DNA of 13,351 nt, from the NCBI GenBank assembly GCA_003171235.1, contig PMYM01000084.1, positions 1 to 13,351 of the forward strand, written 5' to 3'. Below, one piece after another: positions 12,826-13,351 of the stretch. Below the pieces are notes generated by a model. The model was not told the DNA's origin. It did not search any database and saw nothing but the letters and a program-made list of their open reading frames with translations. The translations under genes were made by a program, and so were the position numbers. This DNA is from Phycisphaerales bacterium (GTDB lineage: Bacteria > Planctomycetota > Phycisphaerae > SM23-33). The stretch's first letter is position 1. Each line of letters starts with the position of its first letter.

Positions 12826-12839
12826 GCCTGCTGCCTGTT
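12826..12839 (+). repeat. Two-unit heptamer remnant GCCTGYT at the end of moxR
   Basis: Units GCCTGCT and GCCTGTT run up to the moxR stop codon (12839-12841, minus strand). It is of the same type as the longer array at 12367-12394, and may be a remnant or seed of one. Confidence 0.45.
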
Positions 12840-13351
12840 CACATTTCCTGGACCGAATCCGCCTGGGGTTTGATCTCCTCCAGCAGGCGTTGGACGATCT
12901 GGTCGCTGGATATGCCGGCGGCTTCGGCGTTGAAGGTGGTGATGATGCGGTGGCGCAGCACCGGCGGGGCCACGGCGGCGATGTCGGCGGTGGTGACGTG
13001 GTAGCGCCCGTTGAGCGCCGCCCGGGCCTTGCCCGCCATCGTCATGTAGATGCTGGCCCGGGGGCCGGCGCCCCAGTTGACCAGCTCGCTGATGAAGGCG
13101 GGGGCCTCGGCCTCGCCCGGGCGGGTGGCACGGGCCAAGTCACGGGCGAACTTCAGCACGTGGTCGGCCACCGGCACGCGGCGCACGATCTCCTGCAGCT
13201 GCAGGATCTGCGGGCCTTCCAGCACCGCCGAAAGCTCGGCCTGGTAGGCGCTGGTCACCTGCTTCATGATCTGCAGCTCCTCGCTGGCCTGGGGGTAGGC
13301 CACCCGGATCATGAACATGAAGCGGTCAAGCTGGGCCTCGGGCAGCGGGTA
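12839..13351 (-). CDS. moxR: MoxR-family AAA+ ATPase, C-terminal part
   Basis: Partial: 170 residues to the stop, with the Walker motifs beyond the right edge. The visible part begins 'YPLPEAQLDRFMF', the conserved stretch of MoxR ATPases that follows sensor 1. The lid domain follows, with 'GAGPRASIYMTMAGKARA' (sensor 2 region) and 'VLRHRIITTFNAEA' near the end, both typical. An internal Met at 13318 is not the start, because the frame continues to the edge. MoxR ATPases act as chaperones for vWA proteins, and three MIDAS-bearing genes lie downstream on the same strand, so this is probably the motor of the block. Confidence 0.93.
   Translation of the reverse strand, partial: YPLPEAQLDRFMFMIRVAYPQASEELQIMKQVTSAYQAELSAVLEGPQILQLQEIVRRVPVADHVLKFARDLARATRPGEAEAPAFISELVNWGAGPRASIYMTMAGKARAALNGRYHVTTADIAAVAPPVLRHRIITTFNAEAAGISSDQIVQRLLEEIKPQADSVQEM

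Overview
The window is GC-rich (roughly 65-70% by eye) chromosomal DNA. It carries a minus-strand gene block in the order MoxR ATPase, DUF58 protein, BatA-type vWA protein and giant vWA/amidotransferase-like membrane protein. That block, with the composition and the density of short repeats, suggests a planctomycete (Phycisphaerae-like) bacterium. This assignment is inference; no rRNA or other marker gene is present.

Left part (1-4600). A plus-strand tandem-HTH protein (59-544) is followed by a minus-strand ASCH-domain protein (659-970). Starting about 24 bases away and diverging from it is an unusual soluble protein (995-2902) that fuses an ABC ATPase to a GNAT acetyltransferase. Next comes a large-terminase-like protein (2963-4417) with Walker motifs, an RNase H-fold nuclease and a four-cysteine cluster. 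ASCH, GNAT and terminase genes together look like a phage packaging or early module, but no portal, capsid or tail gene is visible. The ABC-GNAT reading frame is riddled with repetitive DNA: two near-identical ~252-bp elements with inverted termini, two palindromes and two heptamer arrays. It remains open through all of them.

Middle (4423-5017). Two nearly identical ~110-bp elements with heptamer arms flank a small membrane protein gene (4614-4886) that has its own promoter-like TATAAT.

Right part (5027-13351). The minus-strand block probably acts at the cell envelope. MoxR (5' end outside the window) is an AAA+ chaperone-like ATPase; DUF58, BatA-like and the 1071-residue protein each carry a vWA/MIDAS metal-binding motif and are plausible MoxR clients. 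The last two genes overlap by ATGA, so they are probably translationally coupled. Between moxR and the DUF58 gene lies ~1.26 kb of extra DNA. It holds a small membrane protein of different composition and an IS200-like/RAYT transposase exactly bracketed by inverted three-hairpin repeats bearing GTAG, the hallmark of REP elements.

The unifying oddity is repeat DNA. At least six sequence families of 7-base tandem repeats, nearly all with 3-4 units, sit at gene ends or inside the ABC-GNAT gene, and two families form the inverted arms of larger elements.
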